Source: Lachnospiraceae bacterium
GTDB lineage: Bacteria > Bacillota > Clostridia > Lachnospirales > Lachnospiraceae
Length of the DNA: 64,000 nt
Assembly: GCA_015057005.1 (NCBI GenBank)
Contig: SVFF01000009.1
Location: 27,394 to 91,393, forward strand
Reading direction: 5' to 3'
Of this stretch, positions 24,901 to 34,321 are shown in pieces; position 1 is the first letter of the stretch, and each line of letters opens with the position of its first letter. Both the position numbers and the translations under genes were made by a program. The notes under the pieces were generated by a model, which saw only the letters and a program-made list of their open reading frames with translations, did no database searches and was not told the DNA's origin.

Positions 24901-24956
24901 TACAAATGTAATTTTGATTTACAATTGTATTATACCATGACACGGCAGTATGTCAA
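24901..24956 (-). promoter_or_regulatory. SorC operon promoter with two operators
   Basis: On the minus strand: TTGACA (24951-24956), a 16-base spacer and an extended -10 TGGTATAAT (TATAAT at 24929-24934). Just downstream lie TACAATTGTA (24920-24929) and TACAAATGTA (24901-24910), 19 bases apart. They cover the transcription start, which fits repression by the SorC protein. Confidence 0.82.
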
Positions 24957-25073
24957 GGGAGAAGTAGTGTTTTGGCGGCTTTTCTTTTTGGCATTCTCTT
25001 GACGGAAATGACCGGTAAATTTATGCGGAATTTATACTGAATATTGCATAATTAAAATAGGATAAACATCAGA

Positions 25074-26456
25074 ATGTACAATCTTTTACCAAGGGAAAAG
25101 AGGGTGAGTAATGTGAATAAAGCAATTAGGAGTTTGACGTCCTTTCAAATGATTACGATGGGTTTCTTTACGGTTATCATGCTGGGGGCTTTGCTGCTGA
25201 CGTTGCCTGTTTCAACACAGGATGGCAGGGGAGCGTCTTTTTTGGATGCTCTTTTTACGGCAACCTCTGCTACCTGTGTCACCGGCCTGATCGTGCAGAA
25301 TACGGTCACCTATTGGTCTGGCTTTGGGCAGTTTGTGATCATTTGCCTGATTCAGATCGGCGGCATGGGTGTGGTGACGCTGGCTGTGGCCATTACGATG
25401 ATCTCCGGCAAAAAGATAGGCTTGATGCAGCGCAGTACCATGCAGGAAGCAATATCGGCGCATCAGGTGGGCGGCATCGTGCGGCTCACCGGTTTCATTA
25501 TCAGGGGAATCCTTCTCACAGAACTTCTGGGAGCCCTCGTGATGTTCCCGGTATTTGCTCGTGACTTTGGCTGGAAAACCGGTGCCTGGTACGCAGTCTT
25601 TCACTCCATATCGGCTTTCTGCAATGCCGGATTCGACCTGCTGGGCATCAAACAGCCTTATATCTCCCTGGTGGAATATGGGGGCAATCCTGTGATCACA
25701 ATCACAATCGCTCTGCTGATCATCATCGGCGGTATCGGCTTTATGACCTGGGATGATATCAGGACCCACAAATTGCGGCTGCGGAAGTACCGTCTGCAGA
25801 GCAAGGTGATCCTGCTCACCACGACGATTTTGATACTGCTTCCGGCCCTGTTCTTTTATTATTATGAATTTTCACAGCCCCAATGGGCAGAATTTACAAG
25901 GCAGGAAAAGTTATTGGGAGCCTTTTTCCAAGCGGTAACGCCCAGAACGGCGGGATTTAATTCGGTGGATTTAGGCCTGTTCAGTGAGGCTGGACAGATG
26001 CTCTTGATGGTCCTGATGCTGATTGGAGGAGCGCCGGGCTCCACAGCCGGTGGTATGAAGGTGACCACCCTGGCGGTGCTGATCATGACGGCAGTGGCGG
26101 TATTTAACCGCAGGGAGAGTGCACAAGGCTTTGGCAGGCGTATCGCCGGCGATACCGTAAGGAATGCGGCCACCATATCACTTTTGTACATATCTCTTTG
26201 TTTTTTGGGAGCCTTTGCCATCAGCTGCATCGAAAACCTGCCCATGGTCACTTGTCTGTTTGAGGCAGCATCAGCCATCGGCACGGTAGGACTGACCCTG
26301 GGCATCACGCCCCAGCTTGGCAGTGCATCCCGGCTGATACTGATCATTCTGATGTTCATCGGCAGAGTAGGGGGGCTTACACTGGTGTTCACGGCGCTGT
26401 TCAAAAAACATGCGGTGGTATCCAAGCTGCCCCAGGAGAGAATTACGGTGGGGTGA
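25074..26456 (+). CDS. ktrB: Potassium transporter KtrB (TrkH/KtrB family)
   Basis: Membrane subunit of a Ktr-type potassium uptake system, about 460 residues, built of four helix-pore-helix units. Pore loops with selectivity glycines are visible: TSATCVTGL near residue 65, ISAFCNAGFDL near 183, TPRTAGFNSV near 292 and SAIGTVGLTLG near 402. The start is uncertain. ATG 25074 has a weak AGGAT upstream. GTG 25113, just after GAGGGTGA, would give a shorter N-terminus (NKAIRSLTSFQ) that fits the family equally well. The cytosolic gating partner KtrA follows 44 bases downstream. Confidence 0.92.
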   Translation: MYNLLPREKRVSNVNKAIRSLTSFQMITMGFFTVIMLGALLLTLPVSTQDGRGASFLDALFTATSATCVTGLIVQNTVTYWSGFGQFVIICLIQIGGMGVVTLAVAITMISGKKIGLMQRSTMQEAISAHQVGGIVRLTGFIIRGILLTELLGALVMFPVFARDFGWKTGAWYAVFHSISAFCNAGFDLLGIKQPYISLVEYGGNPVITITIALLIIIGGIGFMTWDDIRTHKLRLRKYRLQSKVILLTTTILILLPALFFYYYEFSQPQWAEFTRQEKLLGAFFQAVTPRTAGFNSVDLGLFSEAGQMLLMVLMLIGGAPGSTAGGMKVTTLAVLIMTAVAVFNRRESAQGFGRRIAGDTVRNAATISLLYISLCFLGAFAISCIENLPMVTCLFEAASAIGTVGLTLGITPQLGSASRLILIILMFIGRVGGLTLVFTALFKKHAVVSKLPQERITVG

Positions 26457-26500
26457 TAATATAGGAATAGACAGAGCAGAATGATAGAGGAGAAGCGTAT

Positions 26501-27148
26501 ATGAAATCAATCTTATTGATCGGACTTGGAAGATTCGGCAAGCATATTGCCATAAAACTGCATGAACTGGGACACGAGGTCATGGCAGTGGACAAAGAGG
26601 AAGAACGGGTGGAGGAAATGCTGCCCTATGTGACGGGGGCGCAGATCGGTGACAGTACCAAGGAGGAGTTTTTGCGGCCTCTGGGCGTGCGCAATTACGA
26701 TGTGTGCATTGTGACTATCGGAAACAATTTCCAGGCATCCCTGGAGACCACCTCCCTGTTAAAAGAGCTGGGAGCCAAAGTGGTAGTGGCAAGAGCCTCA
26801 CAAGATGTGCAGGCAAAATTCCTGCGCCGGGTGGGCGCAGATGAGGTGGTCTATCCTGAAAAGCAGCTGGCTTCCTGGACGGCTATCCGCTACAGCTCCG
26901 ACCACATTTTCGATTATATTGAGCTGGCTAACGGCTATGCCATTTTTGAGATTGAGGTGCCGGAGCATTGGCGGGGTAAGACCATCGGTGAGATCGATAT
27001 CCGCCGCAAATACAATGTCAATATCATGGCCCTGAAGGAAGGAGGCAATCTTCTGATGACAGTCACCTCTGCCACTAGACTGAGCGCCGGCCAGACAATC
27101 CTGGTACTAGGGAATAATAAAGACATCCACAAATGCTTTCATATTTAA
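26501..27148 (+). CDS. ktrA: Potassium uptake regulatory subunit KtrA (TrkA/RCK)
   Basis: Cytoplasmic RCK-domain protein of 215 residues that forms the ligand-gated ring beneath KtrB. The Rossmann part begins LLIGLGRFGKHIA with the dinucleotide glycines, followed by VDKEEERVEEM and IGDSTKEEFL. A C-terminal RCK_C lobe runs from about residue 135, with GKTIGEIDIRRKYNVNI. AGAGGAGAAG precedes the ATG. It probably binds ATP/ADP or c-di-AMP, as is known for the family. Confidence 0.94.
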   Translation: MKSILLIGLGRFGKHIAIKLHELGHEVMAVDKEEERVEEMLPYVTGAQIGDSTKEEFLRPLGVRNYDVCIVTIGNNFQASLETTSLLKELGAKVVVARASQDVQAKFLRRVGADEVVYPEKQLASWTAIRYSSDHIFDYIELANGYAIFEIEVPEHWRGKTIGEIDIRRKYNVNIMALKEGGNLLMTVTSATRLSAGQTILVLGNNKDIHKCFHI

Positions 27149-27242
27149 AAGACGGTATGGGTTGACAATTTTGTGCGGAAGCGATTTAATAATTGGGGAA
27201 GTGGGATGTGCTATGTTTTGACAAGTGGAGGACATAGATGAA

Positions 27243-28109
27243 ATGTACGATAGGATAGGTCAGACAACGCAGAATGCTTTAGACCGCAGCGGCTATAGTC
27301 TGTATGAAAAGAAAATTATTTCAAATCGGGATTTCCCTATTGAAATTCTCATTAAGAGCAGCAGCAACCTTAGGGAGAAGAAAGCGATTTTTGGCCTTCA
27401 TTGGCACGAGCATATAGAACTGCATTATATTATATCAGGTGTTCTGGAGGGAACTGTGGACCAGAGAACGTATGTGGTCAGAGAGGGGGATCTGGCGGTT
27501 TTTAACGGCAATGTCCTTCACTCAGGCTTTTGTTCCAGCGAGGTCACCACGCTGGTGATCATTTTCAGGATGGAAGATCTGGCCGGGGAATTTGCGGATA
27601 AAAATATTGTCTTTCAGGAGATGGTGTCTCAGGATGCGTTTGTGAAGGAACTAATGACTGATATCTATGAGGAATATGAACGGAAGGAAATCGGTTATTT
27701 GCTGGTGTGCAAGGGAAAAATATTGCAGCTGATCAGTTATCTGACCCGCAATTATTCCCATGCCATGCTGACAGAGAAGGAAAGTTTGAAACACATGAAA
27801 AAGCTGGAGCGGCTGAATACAGTGCGGCACTACATTGAGCATCATTACACGGAAGATATTACCAATGGAGAGCTTGCAGCGCTGATCCATCTGAGTGAGG
27901 ATCGGTTTAACCATTTGTTTAAGGAGTGCCTGGGTGTTTCGCCCCTGCAGTATATGAATGAGGTGCGGCTGGATAAGGCAATGCAATTGTTAAAGTCAGG
28001 GCATTGCGGTGCTGCTGAGGTGGCAGGGATGGTAGGTTTTGGGGACTACAATTATTTTGGCAGGATTTTCAGGAGAAAATTCGGTGTTACACCCACGCAG
28101 GTGAAGTAA
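27243..28109 (+). CDS. AraC family transcriptional regulator
   Basis: Protein of 288 residues. The N-terminal cupin has HWHEHIELHYIISG near residue 53 and EGDLAVFNGNVLHSGF. The C-terminal part has two AraC helix-turn-helix units: TNGELAALIHLSEDRFNHLF and AAEVAGMVGFGDYNYFGRIF, ending GVTPTQ. The start is ATG 27243, eleven bases after GGAGG; GTG 27225 is less likely. It lies directly before the GH31, oxidoreductase and ThuA genes and is the likely activator of that sugar-use cluster. Confidence 0.9.
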   Translation: MYDRIGQTTQNALDRSGYSLYEKKIISNRDFPIEILIKSSSNLREKKAIFGLHWHEHIELHYIISGVLEGTVDQRTYVVREGDLAVFNGNVLHSGFCSSEVTTLVIIFRMEDLAGEFADKNIVFQEMVSQDAFVKELMTDIYEEYERKEIGYLLVCKGKILQLISYLTRNYSHAMLTEKESLKHMKKLERLNTVRHYIEHHYTEDITNGELAALIHLSEDRFNHLFKECLGVSPLQYMNEVRLDKAMQLLKSGHCGAAEVAGMVGFGDYNYFGRIFRRKFGVTPTQVK

Positions 28110-28128
28110 ACAGCAGAATTGTACGATG

Positions 28129-28168
28129 AAACGGCAGAGGAATGCTATCATTTTTCTGCCGTTTTTTT
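28129..28168 (+). terminator. Terminator after the AraC gene
   Basis: AAACGGCAGA pairs with TCTGCCGTTT, followed by a T-run. Confidence 0.9.
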
Positions 28169-28246
28169 ATGCTTAATTATATAAGGAAAAGTGCGCGCAA
28201 GAGGAAATTTACCTTTTGTGAAATAACAACGTAAGGAGGACATACC

Positions 28247-30217
28247 ATGCAGTATTTTAGCAGACAGGGTCAAGAGCTTATATTCCGCAACAATAATGAA
28301 ACACTTGTTATCACCCCTTGGGGAAAAGACAGCCTTCGTGTGCGGTCCGTGATGATGGGAGAGGTAACCGATAACCGTTTTGCACTGTTGGAACCCGAAG
28401 AAACAGAGGTGGAGATTACCATCGAAGAGATGAAAGCCACTATGATAAACGGCAATATTACGGTGGTGGCAGAGGTGCCCCATTGGGACCGCCCGGTAAG
28501 ACTTTCTTTTTATAACCGGAAGGGAGAATTGCTGATGCGGGAGATTGACTGTGCCAATGCCATTCAGCTGCGTCCCCGCAAATACGTTCCCCACTTGGGC
28601 GGCGATTATGCGTTGTCGGTGGCTTTTGACGGTCAGGATGGTGAGCGTTTCTACGGTATGGGACAGTACCAGGAAGAGGAAGTAGACTGGAAGGGGTGTA
28701 CGTTAAATCTGCTCCAGCGTAATTCCCAGGTAAGTGTTCCCTTCGTGATGTCCAGCCGGGGCTACGGTATGCTGTGGCACAATCCTGCGGTTGGTTATGT
28801 GTCTTTTGGTAAAAACCGCACAACCTGGCACGCAGAATCTACCAAGCAGATGGATTATTGGATCACTGTGGGTGACAAGCCCACTGATATCAGCCGCAAT
28901 TATGCAGTGGCAACCGGTTTTGCACCTATGATGCCGGAGCATGGACTGGGATTCTGGCAGTGTAAGCTGCGTTACTGGAACCAGCAGCAGGTGCTGGAGG
29001 TGGCCCGTGAATACAAGCGCCGTAACCTTCCCATTGATGTGATCGTGATCGATTACTTCCATTGGCCTCACATGGGCGATTTCCGCTTTGATCCGGAATT
29101 TTTCCCGGATCCCAAGGCTATGGTAGAAGAATTGAAATCCATGGGTATAGAAGTCATGGTAAGCGTATGGCCTACTGTGGCAATGGGAAGTGAGAACTAT
29201 AGGGAAATGCGCCAGCAGGGTCTGATGCTTCGGGCGGATTATGGGGAGCAGATCACCCACGCATTTACCGAGTATACCATTTTCATTGATGCAACCAATC
29301 CACGCACGAGAGAATATGTTTGGGAGAAATATAAAAAGAACTTTTATGATAACGGCATCCATATGTACTGGCTGGATGTGGCAGAACCGGAAATTAGTGA
29401 CGGAGCATTCCAAAATTACCGCTATTATATTGGTAACTGCCAGCAGACAGGTAATATTTATCCCCAGTATTTGTCGCGCCTTTTCTATGAGGGAATGGTG
29501 GCAGAAGGACAGGATAATCCGGTCAATCTGGTCCGTTGTGCCTGGGCAGGCAGTCAGCGCTACGGAGCGCTGGTATGGAGCGGCGATGTTCACTGCAAGT
29601 GGGTGGACTTTAAGCGTCAGATCTGCGCAGGCGTCAGCATGGGCGTAGCGGGTATTCCTTGGTGGACTACCGATATCGGAGGTTTTGGAGGCGGATATCC
29701 GGAGGACCCTGAATTCCGTGAATTGTTGGTACGTTGGTTCCAGTGGGGCTGTTACTGTCCTGTGATGAGACTGCATGGTAATCGTCTGCCTTCAGAAGAG
29801 GTATTCCGTCAGGATGGCACCAAAATGCCCGGCTCCGGTACCGATAACGAGGTTTGGAGTTTCGGTGAGGAAGCCTATCCGATTCTCGTGAAATATCTGG
29901 AGCGACGGGAGACTTTGCGCGACTATGTGCGCAGCCTGATGAAAACAGCCCACGAAGAAGGTACTCCCCTTCTGCGTGGTATGTTCTATGAGTTCCCGGA
30001 GGATACTGAGTGCAACGCATTGAAGGACCAGTACATGTTCGGAGACCGTTATCTGGTCGCACCGGTGATGGAATACCTGGCCCGTTCCCGCAGCGTATAT
30101 CTGCCGGCTGGTGCCTGCTGGCGCAACATTGATACACAGGAAGTATTTGAAGGCGGTCAGCGGATTGATGTGCCGGCACCTCTGGAAGTGATTCCTGTTT
30201 TTGAGCGCATCCGGTAA
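28247..30217 (+). CDS. Glycoside hydrolase family 31 (alpha-glucosidase or alpha-xylosidase)
   Basis: Cytoplasmic retaining glycosidase of 656 residues. An N-terminal beta-sandwich with FYGMGQYQEEEVDWKG precedes the barrel. PIDVIVIDYFHWP marks an early barrel strand, the nucleophile Asp is in YWLDVAEPE, and the acid/base Asp is in LVWSGDV. GIPWWTTDIGGFGGGY and MRLHGNR are further family marks. There is no signal peptide, so the substrate is an imported oligosaccharide. AAGGAGG precedes the ATG. Which alpha-linkage it cuts cannot be fixed from sequence; the neighbouring genes suggest an unusual gluco- or xylo-oligosaccharide. Confidence 0.92.
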   Translation: MQYFSRQGQELIFRNNNETLVITPWGKDSLRVRSVMMGEVTDNRFALLEPEETEVEITIEEMKATMINGNITVVAEVPHWDRPVRLSFYNRKGELLMREIDCANAIQLRPRKYVPHLGGDYALSVAFDGQDGERFYGMGQYQEEEVDWKGCTLNLLQRNSQVSVPFVMSSRGYGMLWHNPAVGYVSFGKNRTTWHAESTKQMDYWITVGDKPTDISRNYAVATGFAPMMPEHGLGFWQCKLRYWNQQQVLEVAREYKRRNLPIDVIVIDYFHWPHMGDFRFDPEFFPDPKAMVEELKSMGIEVMVSVWPTVAMGSENYREMRQQGLMLRADYGEQITHAFTEYTIFIDATNPRTREYVWEKYKKNFYDNGIHMYWLDVAEPEISDGAFQNYRYYIGNCQQTGNIYPQYLSRLFYEGMVAEGQDNPVNLVRCAWAGSQRYGALVWSGDVHCKWVDFKRQICAGVSMGVAGIPWWTTDIGGFGGGYPEDPEFRELLVRWFQWGCYCPVMRLHGNRLPSEEVFRQDGTKMPGSGTDNEVWSFGEEAYPILVKYLERRETLRDYVRSLMKTAHEEGTPLLRGMFYEFPEDTECNALKDQYMFGDRYLVAPVMEYLARSRSVYLPAGACWRNIDTQEVFEGGQRIDVPAPLEVIPVFERIR

Positions 30218-30300
30218 CTGTTTTATGATCTGAAGTTTTGAAAAGCATATTGCATGAATAAATTTATTGGCATATAATGATTATGTTGATAAGTTTGCTT

Positions 30301-30349
30301 TGGGCGGGATATCAACCACTGGGAAGCCACATGGTGAATAGCCCGCCCA
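30301..30349 (+). other. Strong hairpin before the oxidoreductase gene
   Basis: TGGGCGG at 30301-30307 pairs with CCGCCCA at 30343-30349. ATATCAACCA pairs imperfectly with TGGTGAATAG inside, leaving the loop CTGGGAAGCCACA. No T-run follows, and the next ribosome site is only about 20 bases away. It could attenuate or stabilise the downstream message. Confidence 0.6.
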
Positions 30350-30381
30350 CTATTTTGAAATGACATAAGGAGAGAAAAGTT

Positions 30382-31458
30382 ATGCGCAAATTAGTAGTAG
30401 GCGTTGTGGGATGCGGCGGTATTGCCAATTCCAAGCATTTGCCTTCCATCAAATCCAATGGCAATTATGAAGTTGTGGCATTCTGTGACCTGATCCGGGA
30501 GAAAGCAGAGGCCTCCAAAAAGGAATTCGGTACAGAGGATGCCAGAGTTTACACTGATTATCAGGAACTTCTGAAGGAAGAACTGGATGCAGTTTACGTG
30601 CTGACGCCCAACAGCTCCCATGCACCTATCACCATCGCAGCACTGAAGTCCGGCAAGCACGTTATGTGCGAGAAACCTATGGCTACCTGCTATGCTGATG
30701 CCAAGGCAATGGTGGATGCAGCCAAGGAGACCGGTAAGATTTTGACCATCGGTTATCAGAACCGTTACCGCACCGATTCCCAGTATCTGAAGGCAGCCTG
30801 TGAGGATGATGAGCTGGGAGAGATCTACTATGCAAAGGCTCACGCCATCCGCAGAAGAGCAGTTCCCACCTGGGGGGTATTTCTGGATGAGGAGAAGCAG
30901 GGCGGCGGTCCCCTGATCGATATCGGTACCCATGCACTGGATCTGACTCTCTGGATGATGAACAATTATGAGCCTGCGTCTGTGACCGGTTCTGTATACC
31001 GTAAGCTTGCTGACCAGAAGAACACAGCAAATGTATGGGGCGACTGGGATCCGGAGATCTTTACCGTTGAGGATTCTGCATTCGGCTTTATCAAGATGAA
31101 GGACGGTGCGACCATCGTACTGGAGGCTTCCTGGGCGTTAAATTCTCTGGAAGTAGATGAAGCCAAGACCAGCCTGTGCGGTACCAAGGCCGGTGCTGAT
31201 ATGAAGGACGGCGTGCGCATCAACGGCGTTAAGCATAACAAGATGTATGTTGAGAAGCCCGCTCTGGGTGCCGGCGGCGTGGCGTTTTACGACGGTTCTG
31301 AGTTAAAGCCTCAGGAAGTGGAGCAGAAGGTATTCTACGAGGCTATCACAGAGGGCAAGCCTCTGACAGTACTGCCTGAACAGGCCCTGGTAGTAACCCA
31401 GATCCTGGAGGCTATTTACAAGTCTGCCAAGGAAAACAGAACCATTTATTTTGAATAA
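30382..31458 (+). CDS. Gfo/Idh/MocA family oxidoreductase
   Basis: NAD(P)-dependent sugar or inositol dehydrogenase-type protein of 358 residues. The nucleotide-binding start is GVVGCGGIANSKHLPSIK. The catalytic lysine lies in HVMCEKPMA, and the C-terminal domain has GGGPLIDIGTHALDLTLWMM with the active-site D and H. AAGGAG precedes the ATG. Together with the ThuA protein after it, this is a common pairing in gut bacteria for processing 3-keto sugars or similar glucosides. The substrate is inferred, not shown. Confidence 0.92.
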   Translation: MRKLVVGVVGCGGIANSKHLPSIKSNGNYEVVAFCDLIREKAEASKKEFGTEDARVYTDYQELLKEELDAVYVLTPNSSHAPITIAALKSGKHVMCEKPMATCYADAKAMVDAAKETGKILTIGYQNRYRTDSQYLKAACEDDELGEIYYAKAHAIRRRAVPTWGVFLDEEKQGGGPLIDIGTHALDLTLWMMNNYEPASVTGSVYRKLADQKNTANVWGDWDPEIFTVEDSAFGFIKMKDGATIVLEASWALNSLEVDEAKTSLCGTKAGADMKDGVRINGVKHNKMYVEKPALGAGGVAFYDGSELKPQEVEQKVFYEAITEGKPLTVLPEQALVVTQILEAIYKSAKENRTIYFE

Positions 31459-31554
31459 AAGGAAATTTACATAGAATAAGGCGGCAGACGGGGGGCAGCG
31501 GCACAGGTCAGCCGCAGATAATGATAAGATAATGCGAGAGGAAAGGAAAATACC

Positions 31555-32271
31555 ATGATCAAAGTAACCGTATGGAATGAATTCGAGCATGAGAAGATTG
31601 ATGAAACTGTAAAAAAGATGTACCCCAACGGTATTCACAGTGTAATCGCTGATTTTTTAAAATGTGATGATATTCAGGTGCGCACAGCCACTCTGGATGA
31701 CGAAGAGTACGGCCTGACCGAGGAAGTGCTGGCTGACACTGACGTCCTGATCTGGTGGGGACATATGGCGCATCACAAAGTACCTGATGAAATTGCCTGG
31801 AGAGTGAGAGATGCAGTGCTTAAGGGAATGGGCTTCATCGGCCTGCATTCCGCACATCACTCCAAGCCCTTCCGTTTCCTGATGGGCACCTCCTGCAATC
31901 TGTCCTGGCGCGAGGACGGAGATATGGAACGCATCTGGACCATCAATCCCGCACATCCCATCGCCCAGGGTATCGGCAGATACTTTGAACTGGAGCATGA
32001 GGAGACCTATGCGGAGCCTTTCAGAATCCCCGAGCCCGACGAAGTGATCTTTATGGGATGGTACGAAGGCGGCGAAGTATTCCGCTCCGGTTGTACCTAC
32101 CACAGAGAGAACGGCAGAATCTTCTACTTCCAGCCCGGTCATGAGACCTTCGGCGCGTTCTACAATCCCAACGTGCAGACTATTATCCGCAATGCGGTGC
32201 GCTGGGCAAAGCCTGTGATCCGCCTGGAGGAGCTGGAGTGCCCTCATATCAAGAAAATCGGCACAGAATAA
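31555..32271 (+). CDS. ThuA family protein
   Basis: Trehalose-utilisation (ThuA) family protein of 238 residues with a class I glutamine-amidotransferase-like fold. Key stretches are VTVWNEFEHE at the start, VLIWWGHMAHHKVPDEI near residue 63, GFIGLHSAHHSKPFRFLMGT near 97 and RIFYFQPGHETFGAFYNPNV near 182. ThuA members take part in 3-keto-disaccharide metabolism and usually sit beside Gfo/Idh/MocA oxidoreductases, as here. A purine-rich GAGGAAAGGAAAA precedes the ATG. Confidence 0.9.
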   Translation: MIKVTVWNEFEHEKIDETVKKMYPNGIHSVIADFLKCDDIQVRTATLDDEEYGLTEEVLADTDVLIWWGHMAHHKVPDEIAWRVRDAVLKGMGFIGLHSAHHSKPFRFLMGTSCNLSWREDGDMERIWTINPAHPIAQGIGRYFELEHEETYAEPFRIPEPDEVIFMGWYEGGEVFRSGCTYHRENGRIFYFQPGHETFGAFYNPNVQTIIRNAVRWAKPVIRLEELECPHIKKIGTE

Positions 32272-32339
32272 TAAAATAGTTTTCATGTTAAAGAGATTTG
32301 CTAAAAGAGATGCCCTATATGGCAGAAAGGACAAAAGAG

Positions 32340-33254
32340 ATGAAATTCGATGATATTATCGCAAAAGTAAAAGAGTGCGGCAAGAAGACTGTTGCTGTGT
32401 CTGTAGCTCAGGACGAAGCAGTGCTTCAGGCTGTAATGGAAGCAAAGAAGCGCGGAATTGCAGATGCAATCCTGGTAGGTGATGAGGAGAAGATCAAAGT
32501 ACTGGCAGACAAGATCGGCATGGATCTGTCCCAGTTTGAGGTGATCAACGAGACTGACAATATTGCAGCTTCCTTAAAAGCTGTAAAGCTTGCACACGAT
32601 GGCATTGCTGATATGTACATGAAGGGTATTATCGATACCAAGAACTTCTTAAAGAGCGTGCTGGACAAGGAAGTGGGTTTAAGAACCGGCAAGCCCCTTT
32701 CCCACGTAGCTGTATTTGAGATCGAAGGCATGGACCATCTGCTGTTTTTAACTGATGTTGCTTTCATGACTTATCCTACTCTGGAAGATAAGGTGAATAT
32801 TATCAACAACGCTATTCCCGTATGTAAGGCTTGCGGCGTGGAACTGCCCAAGATTGCACCTCTGGCAGCAGTTGAGGTAGTAAATCCCAAGATGCCCGAG
32901 ACTGTTGAAGCAGCTGAACTGACCCGCATGTGCGAAGCAGGTGAGATCACAGACTGTATCATCGACGGACCTCTGTCCATGGATCTGGCTACTCATCCTG
33001 AGGCTGCTTACCACAAGGGTGCTCTTGACCGCAAGATCCAGGGCGATGCAGATGTGCTGCTATTCCCTAACATTCATGCTGGTAATATGGTTTACAAGAC
33101 CCTTGTACATATGACCAATATGAAAGTGGGCGGTATCCTGTCCGGCACCAAGGTGCCTGTTATCTTGACCAGCCGTTCCGATACCTTTGAGACCAAGGTA
33201 AATTCCATTGCATTGGCAGCAGTCGTTGCTGAGGAACTGAAGAAGGTTCAGTAA
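32340..33254 (+). CDS. Phosphate acyltransferase (phosphate butyryl/acetyltransferase family)
   Basis: Soluble enzyme of 304 residues of the PTA/PTB family, which exchanges phosphate and CoA on short acyl groups (acyl-CoA to acyl-phosphate). The start MKFDDIIAKVKECGKKTVAV is typical of Ptb. Further marks are ADMYMKGIIDTKNFLKSVLD, DGPLSMDLA and HPEAAYHKGA near the end. The start at 32340 is eight bases after AAAGGA. The ATG codons at 32298, 32310 and 32319 have poorer ribosome sites. No adjacent butyrate kinase is seen, so the acyl group is uncertain. A strong terminator follows. Confidence 0.9.
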   Translation: MKFDDIIAKVKECGKKTVAVSVAQDEAVLQAVMEAKKRGIADAILVGDEEKIKVLADKIGMDLSQFEVINETDNIAASLKAVKLAHDGIADMYMKGIIDTKNFLKSVLDKEVGLRTGKPLSHVAVFEIEGMDHLLFLTDVAFMTYPTLEDKVNIINNAIPVCKACGVELPKIAPLAAVEVVNPKMPETVEAAELTRMCEAGEITDCIIDGPLSMDLATHPEAAYHKGALDRKIQGDADVLLFPNIHAGNMVYKTLVHMTNMKVGGILSGTKVPVILTSRSDTFETKVNSIALAAVVAEELKKVQ

Positions 33255-33255
33255 T

Positions 33256-33325
33256 AAAAATCAGCCCCTGTCCCCGGTCACATGTATAAGGTTACATGAA
33301 AACCGAAGGCAGGGGCTGATTTTTA
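33256..33325. terminator. Bidirectional terminator with a 15-base stem
   Basis: AAAAATCAGCCCCTG pairs perfectly with CAGGGGCTGATTTTT, enclosing GGT...ACC pairs. It lies between the convergent acyltransferase and E2-like genes, and its right arm includes the stop codon of the latter. Confidence 0.92.
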
Positions 33326-34186
33326 TATGCTGTCTTCCACCTTTGCATCCAGAGGCTTTTCCAGGCAGGCAGGATTCTGCATGAACTTGCGCAGCTGGCG
33401 AAGAGAAAGTGCAAAATACAGTCCGTCGCAGAAACGCTCGTCAGATACCATGCCAAAGCCCATGTGCTTCTGGGGAGAAATCTGGTCACCATGGTGTACG
33501 GAAGCGATACGCTGCTCCTTTCCCATTGCGAAGAACAGGCCTGTGGTACCGAAATTGTACACATGATGAAAAACGTGATTGATGCCCAGGGACTTCAAGT
33601 TGGTGACAAAGAAAGAGGTGTGGAAGGGGCTCAGTTCAATGATAGCCTTGGGCAGGATGTTGTGCTTGTCCATCCACATCAGGGTGTTGATCACCAGTTT
33701 GATAAAGGGACCGGGAATACGGTTCATTAAGGTGCGCAGAAGCTTGTCGGTGCCGTTTTCGCCTACACGCTTGGTGGTTTCTTTTTCAATGGCTTCGTTT
33801 ATTTTTTCGGCTACTTCCAGGATGGTCTCGGTACCTTCAAAGCAGAGCTTGATGGTGGTGCCTACGCTGCCGTCCTGCAGCGTGGGGTGTACCACGAAGC
33901 TGACCCAGATCTTGGGTCTGGCATAAATTTTGCCGTTCATGACAAAACGGTTCAGCTGAGGGCGAAGGGCGATCAGGCGCACAATGGCGGCAATGATAAT
34001 GTGCATGTAACCAAGCTTGATGCCCTCTGCTTCCTTTGCTTTGATATAAGCGTCCATAGGCTTGCAGGCGAAAGTATCCTCGTACATATTCATGGAGTCG
34101 GTACGGGTCTTCATAATGTAGGGCATGATCTTCTGCATGGGCTCAAGGTCGCGAATGACGCGGCCATCCGGGCGTTTTCCAAACAT
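33323..34186 (-). CDS. 2-oxoacid dehydrogenase E2-like acyltransferase domain protein, altered active site
   Basis: Stand-alone protein of 287 residues resembling the catalytic domain of dihydrolipoyl acyltransferases or chloramphenicol acetyltransferase. It has no lipoyl or subunit-binding domain. The region corresponding to DHRxxDG reads SDERFCDGLYFA near residue 258, so the catalytic His is replaced by Glu. YMHIIIAAIVRLIALRPQLN and IWVSFVVHPTLQDG fit the fold. The start is ATG 34186 with GAGGAAATT upstream. A normal acyl-transfer role is therefore doubtful; similar lone proteins occur in Clostridia without known function. Confidence 0.75.
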   Translation of the reverse strand: MFGKRPDGRVIRDLEPMQKIMPYIMKTRTDSMNMYEDTFACKPMDAYIKAKEAEGIKLGYMHIIIAAIVRLIALRPQLNRFVMNGKIYARPKIWVSFVVHPTLQDGSVGTTIKLCFEGTETILEVAEKINEAIEKETTKRVGENGTDKLLRTLMNRIPGPFIKLVINTLMWMDKHNILPKAIIELSPFHTSFFVTNLKSLGINHVFHHVYNFGTTGLFFAMGKEQRIASVHHGDQISPQKHMGFGMVSDERFCDGLYFALSLRQLRKFMQNPACLEKPLDAKVEDSI

Positions 34187-34321
34187 AATTTCCTCTTTTC
34201 CTGACAAATAAGTCAATGTAAAGTTTATAAAAAATTTATAATTTTATGTCATTATACTTGATTTGTCAAAAGCGGACAAGGTTTTTAGACAAAAAAACCG
34301 AAAAAGGACTAAAAAAGTGGT

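Noticed and set aside
28703..29776. Minus-strand open frame of 357 codons inside the GH31 gene
   Set aside because: Antisense to a clear glycosidase, with no family features.
30301..30349. ZTP riboswitch
   Set aside because: AACCACTGGGAAGC recalls that class, but the conserved 3' half was not found and the gene context is sugar metabolism.
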